Assembly: GCF_001437055.1 (NCBI RefSeq)
Contig: NZ_JQBW01000007.1
Span: 1-57,195 of the forward strand
Origin: Limosilactobacillus secaliphilus
GTDB taxonomy: Bacteria > Bacillota > Bacilli > Lactobacillales > Lactobacillaceae
Direction of reading: 5' to 3'
DNA length: 57,195 bases
Program-made: the position numbers and the translations under genes
The notes under the pieces: generated by a model
Databases searched by the model: none
Seen by the model: only the letters and a program-made list of their open reading frames with translations
What the model was told of the DNA's origin: nothing
In this document: positions 54,123-57,195 of the stretch, in pieces
Layout of the letters: each line of letters begins with the position of its first letter
How positions within the stretch are numbered: position 1 is the first letter of the stretch

Positions 54123-55748
54123 TTAGTAGGCTGGTGTCCACTTGTGAACTAAGACTGCCTTTTTAGCGTCCGTGACGCCCTTAGCTGCTAATCCTTGATC
54201 AATTGCGGATTGTGCAACCACGCTGGCAACCTTGGCGGTGAATTCTTCCAGGCGGGCAACTGGCGGCAGAACGGCAGCACCAGCAGCGTTTGGATCGATG
54301 ATGTCACTCAGTGCATAAGCAGCAGCGGCTAACATCTTTTCGTTAACCTGACTGGCACCGGCAGCGATGGCCCCCATACCAACTGCTGGGTAAACCAAGG
54401 CGTTGTTGGCCTGGCCAATCGTGTAGGTGGTGTTGTTATACGTGATGTCATCGAATGGTACACCAGTAGCGGTCAGAACCCGGCCATCCGTCCACTTCAG
54501 CAGGTCGGCTGGACGAGCTTCCAACAGCTTGGTTGGGTTAGAAATTGGGAAGATGATTGGCCGCTTGGTGTGGGCAGCCATTTCCTTCACAATCTCCTCA
54601 GTGAAGGCACCTGGTTGCTTGGAAGTACCGATCATGACGGTTGGGTGAACGGCCTTAACAACGGCGGCCAGGTTAGTCAGTTCGTCCGCATTCGCAAATT
54701 CACTGCGATCACGGGTGAATTCCTTCTGTGCCGGCGTCAGGTCAGGTGTGTCATTGAACAACAGCCCTTGAACATCGACCAAGTAGAAGTGACGGCGTGC
54801 TTCATCAGGATCCATGCCCTGACGAACCAGTTCATCATAGAGCATGTTGGCAATGCCCATTCCGGCGTTACCAGCACCAAAAGTCAGGAACTTCTGGTCG
54901 GCTAATTTTTCCTTGGAAATCTTCAGCGCACCCAGCACACCAGCCAGGCAGATGATCCCAGTCCCTTGAATGTCATCGTTAAAGACTGGCCGCTTGGTTT
55001 GGTATTGCTGCAGGATGTCCAATGCGTTGTCCCGGCCCAGGTCCTCAAAGTGAACCAAAGCCTTAGGGAACAATTCTTCAGTGGCGTCCATGAAGGCGTC
55101 AACCAACTGGTGGTACTTCTTTCCCTTGACCCGTGGGTGACGCAGGCCCAGATAATTAGGGTCGTTTAACAACTCTTCATTATTAGTACCGGCATCCAAT
55201 GAGACCGCCAAAACCTGTGATGGATCAATGCCAGCGGCGGCCGTGTAAACCATCAGCTTACCAACGGAAATGTCGACCCCATTGACACCCCAGTCGCCAA
55301 TTCCTAGAATCGCTTCACCATCAGTTACCACGATCAGGCGAATGTCGCGACCATCCGCAGCGTTGGCCAACCGTTCCTTGGTGCTGGCGATATCGTCAAC
55401 GGACAAGAAGGCAGCGCCCTGCGGCTGAACGAAGATGTCGCTGTACTGTTCGATCGAATCCGCAATCACCGGGTCATAAACAATAGGCATCATTTCAACA
55501 ATGTGCTGACCCATCAGGTAGAAGAACAGGGTCCGGTTCGTATTGAAGATGTCCATCAAAAACTGCCGCTGCTCCAAACCTGGATGCTTCGTCTTGAACT
55601 GGGCGTAAGTTTGCTTTTCTTGTTCAGCCAAGGTTTGGACCCGTGCTGGCAGGGCACCCGTCAAACCTAATTGCTTCCGTTCTGCTTTAGTAAAAGCTGT
55701 TCCTTTGTTTAAGAATGCGTTATTTAGAATTGAACTTGCGTTTGTCAT
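54123..55748 (-). CDS. mleS: malolactic enzyme
   Basis: A 541-residue malic-enzyme fold protein that closely matches the lactobacillar MleS pattern ([62 protein letters not shown] for [16 protein letters not shown]). It decarboxylates L-malate to L-lactate with NAD and Mn. The length equals that of known MleS. ATG 55748 is chosen because GGGAGG lies 7 bases upstream; five further in-frame codons precede it. The gene has a strong promoter and is divergent from the LysR regulator mleR, the standard malolactic arrangement. It leads the mleS-mleP operon. Confidence 0.94.
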   Translation of the reverse strand: MTNASSILNNAFLNKGTAFTKAERKQLGLTGALPARVQTLAEQEKQTYAQFKTKHPGLEQRQFLMDIFNTNRTLFFYLMGQHIVEMMPIVYDPVIADSIEQYSDIFVQPQGAAFLSVDDIASTKERLANAADGRDIRLIVVTDGEAILGIGDWGVNGVDISVGKLMVYTAAAGIDPSQVLAVSLDAGTNNEELLNDPNYLGLRHPRVKGKKYHQLVDAFMDATEELFPKALVHFEDLGRDNALDILQQYQTKRPVFNDDIQGTGIICLAGVLGALKISKEKLADQKFLTFGAGNAGMGIANMLYDELVRQGMDPDEARRHFYLVDVQGLLFNDTPDLTPAQKEFTRDRSEFANADELTNLAAVVKAVHPTVMIGTSKQPGAFTEEIVKEMAAHTKRPIIFPISNPTKLLEARPADLLKWTDGRVLTATGVPFDDITYNNTTYTIGQANNALVYPAVGMGAIAAGASQVNEKMLAAAAYALSDIIDPNAAGAAVLPPVARLEEFTAKVASVVAQSAIDQGLAAKGVTDAKKAVLVHKWTPAY

Positions 55749-55789
55749 TGTATGGCCTCCCAATATGTCCTTCGTTAATTTTCACTTGC

Positions 55790-55819
55790 ATTATATAAGG
55801 CATGTTAAAATATAGTCAA
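55790..55819 (-). promoter_or_regulatory. mleS promoter
   Basis: On the minus strand TTGACT (55814-55819), an 18-base spacer and a perfect TATAAT (55790-55795). The spacer is one base long of optimum, which fits an activator-dependent promoter. Confidence 0.75.
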
Positions 55820-55822
55820 AAG

Positions 55823-55851
55823 TTGTATGGATTATAAAAAGATATTATATG
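55823..55851 (+). promoter_or_regulatory. mleR promoter
   Basis: TTGTAT (55823-55828), 17 bases and TATATG (55846-55851) on the plus strand. It lies back to back with the mleS promoter; the shared AT-rich stretch would hold the LysR-type sites. Confidence 0.5.
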
Positions 55852-55884
55852 ATGTTTCAAAATACTTTAGTAGAGGGCTTTATC

Positions 55885-56784
55885 ATGAATGCAAAAGATT
55901 TGAATTATTTTCATGAACTGGTGAAGCAAAAAAATTTTTCAAAAGTTGCTGATTATTTCCATGTCAGCCAGCCAACTATTTCACAAGCCATCAAACGACT
56001 GGAAGACGAATTCGGTAGTAAGCTGTTCGACCGCGACCGTTCCCATGGTCAACTCCATGTCACTGTTACTGGCAAGCAGTTGGATCGGCACGTATTGTCG
56101 ATACTAAACGAACTGGATGTTGCCCAGGCCGACATCGACCGGGTGCACCAAAACCGGATTCGTTTCGGCCTGCCGCCAATCATCGGTAATTACCTGGTCC
56201 CTAATTTTGCGCCCCAATTAATGAACGCCGACATTTTATCCTTGTTGGATGTTGTCGAATATGGTTCAGCGCAATTGCTAAAAATGCTGCGCAAGGGTGA
56301 AATTGATATGGCCTTATTGGGATCACTGACACCATTAAAGGAACTGGGCATTCGTACCGTCCAGATTGGCAACTACCCCTTAGTGATCGCCGCCAGTCTA
56401 GAAAACAGGCAACTACAGGCCATCCATGATCCCATTCACTTTGCTCAACTACGGCACGAACGTTTCATTGGTTTCAACAAAGAATTCGTTCACTACACTG
56501 CTTTCAACGAACTCTGCCGGCAGACCCGTGTTCGGCCTAAAGTGATTTATCGGGGAGCCGATATCCAGATTATTAAGCGGTTGGTGCAAAGCAATCTGGG
56601 AATTGCCTATCTCAGTACTGCGGCCATCACCGACCAGGATCACTTGCTACAAATTCCCCTTCTTGATGTTCAACAGTCGCTTCATTGCTACTGTGCCGTC
56701 CGTGAATCTACCATTCTCCGTCCCAGTGAGCAAAAGCTATGGGACATCTTCGCCCAAGATAGTTCCACCAATTCTGCCCACTAG
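55885..56784 (+). CDS. mleR: LysR-family regulator of malolactic genes
   Basis: A 299-residue LysR-type protein. The winged helix-turn-helix is NFSKVADYFHVSQPTISQAI (about residues 17-36) followed by KRLEDEFGSKLFDRDR, then a two-lobed effector domain. ATG 55885 is chosen because GAGGG lies 8 bases upstream; twelve in-frame codons before it lack a ribosome site. It is divergent from mleS and is expected to activate mleS-mleP with L-malate as co-inducer. This is known for MleR in related bacteria and inferred here from position and family. Confidence 0.9.
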   Translation: MNAKDLNYFHELVKQKNFSKVADYFHVSQPTISQAIKRLEDEFGSKLFDRDRSHGQLHVTVTGKQLDRHVLSILNELDVAQADIDRVHQNRIRFGLPPIIGNYLVPNFAPQLMNADILSLLDVVEYGSAQLLKMLRKGEIDMALLGSLTPLKELGIRTVQIGNYPLVIAASLENRQLQAIHDPIHFAQLRHERFIGFNKEFVHYTAFNELCRQTRVRPKVIYRGADIQIIKRLVQSNLGIAYLSTAAITDQDHLLQIPLLDVQQSLHCYCAVRESTILRPSEQKLWDIFAQDSSTNSAH

Positions 56785-57021
56785 TATTTTGGCAATTGGT
56801 GACTCAATCAATCGACCACTATCAAACATGTTGCCGCCTGTCTCACCGAACAAACTGTTTAGATAATGGAATAACGGAAAGTTTCCTCTACACCATGAAA
56901 TTGATTTGTATTATGAGCCTTATTACCAAAGCAAACAGACCTTGTTCAATGCAATAGCGAGTTAATGCTGTGGCGGCCATAGATCAACTATTACAATGCA
57001 GGCAGTGTTAAAGACAAAGCA
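56785..57021. other. gene-free stretch after mleR
   Basis: About 240 bases with no convincing coding frame, promoter or known element on either strand. A short frame with YYEPYYQSKQTLFNAIAS appears by chance or as a remnant and ends in a stop; I cannot link it to a family. Confidence 0.4.
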
Positions 57022-57062
57022 AAAGGCAAGACCCCGATTGTTGATTATCGAAATCTTGCCTT
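57022..57062. terminator. possible terminator hairpin near the end of mleR transcription
   Basis: GGCAAGA and TCTTGCC with inner CGAT/ATCG pairs form a long hairpin. Neither strand has a full T-run behind it (minus: TTTTGCTTT), so termination is uncertain. Confidence 0.4.
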
Positions 57063-57100
57063 CACACAGGTTGCCTAATTTAAAGTGCCTACCTCTATAA

Positions 57101-57134
57101 ACAAAAAAGGACTGACAAAATTGTCAGTCCTTTT
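57101..57134 (-). terminator. terminator of the rRNA operon
   Basis: AAAGGACTGACAA and TTGTCAGTCCTTT form a perfect stem around AA/TT; on the minus strand it is followed by TTTG. It lies a few bases after the 5S 3' end. Confidence 0.9.
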
Positions 57135-57139
57135 AGTTT

Positions 57140-57195
57140 GCGCGGCAACGTCCTATCCTCGCAGGGAGCGATCCCCCAACTACTTTCGGCGCGTT
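57140..57195 (-). rRNA. rrf: 5S ribosomal RNA, 3' part
   Basis: The minus-strand sequence reads CGAAAGTAGTTGGGGGATCG, then CTCCCTGCGAGGATAGGACG and TTGCCGCGC, the conserved 3' half of lactobacillar 5S rRNA. The 5' part, and presumably the rest of an rRNA operon, lies beyond the window end. The 3' end is placed within about two bases. Confidence 0.93.

Noticed and set aside
56785-57021. Remnant of a transposase after mleR
   Set aside because: A few residues look transposase-like, but no inverted repeats, target duplication or longer similarity can be seen.

Overview
The window looks like chromosomal DNA of a heterofermentative lactobacillus, most likely Limosilactobacillus or a close relative. 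The basis is YSIRK-type and KxYKxGKxW-type secretion signals, LPQTG sortase anchors, a malolactic enzyme locus, a stand-alone triosephosphate isomerase of the lactobacillar type, and moderate GC with AGGAGG ribosome binding sites. Species cannot be assigned from sequence reading alone. Almost everything is on the minus strand; only one LPXTG surface protein and the LysR regulator mleR are on the plus strand.

Region 1 (1-11.4 kb) is a plant-cell-wall sugar island. It holds the start of xylA, the ROK repressor xylR, a GH43 beta-xylosidase with an MFS transporter, then a hexuronate branch: GH28 polygalacturonase, LacI-type regulator, uronate isomerase (uxaC) and tagaturonate epimerase (uxaE). 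xylA and the transporter/xylosidase operon each have a 21-bp dyad (TTAGTT-N9-AACTAA type) just downstream of a good promoter, with a cre-like site over the -35 region. The uxaE upstream region carries two identical 14-bp LacI-type sites and a cre site. A GH51 arabinofuranosidase at 41.6-43.0 kb, with the same promoter style, belongs to this lifestyle. The three glycosidases have no signal peptide, so short imported oligosaccharides are their likely substrates.

Region 2 (11.4-41.1 kb) is a surface-protein island. A family-4 glycosyltransferase is divergent from a 976-residue LPXTG protein with about 500 residues of PTS/PTT triplets. Next come a KxYKxGKxW protein with four SGWHA repeats and a transglutaminase-like domain, broken by one in-frame TAG, and a 22.5-kb giant adhesin gene of about 7,490 codons, broken by one in-frame TGA. 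The giant gene encodes a YSIRK signal, a Ser/Ala stretch, about 48 YDG/MBG-like repeats, two mucin-binding-like regions and an LPQTG anchor.

Region 3 (41.1-57.2 kb) is mostly housekeeping: tRNA-Thr(GGU) followed by an unusual A-B-A palindromic repeat array, two alpha/beta hydrolases (one without its nucleophile), an HdeD-like membrane protein, ExoIII, triosephosphate isomerase, a D-2-hydroxyacid dehydrogenase with an aminotransferase, a nitroreductase, a second aminotransferase, prolyl iminopeptidase, the malolactic locus (mleS-mleP, divergent mleR) and the 3' end of a 5S rRNA gene. Both aminotransferase genes follow hairpin-rich leaders that I do not recognise.

Most worth a second look: the giant adhesin and its single stop, the second nonsense codon in the neighbouring surface gene, the structured leaders, the A-B-A repeat array and the probable non-canonical start of xylR.
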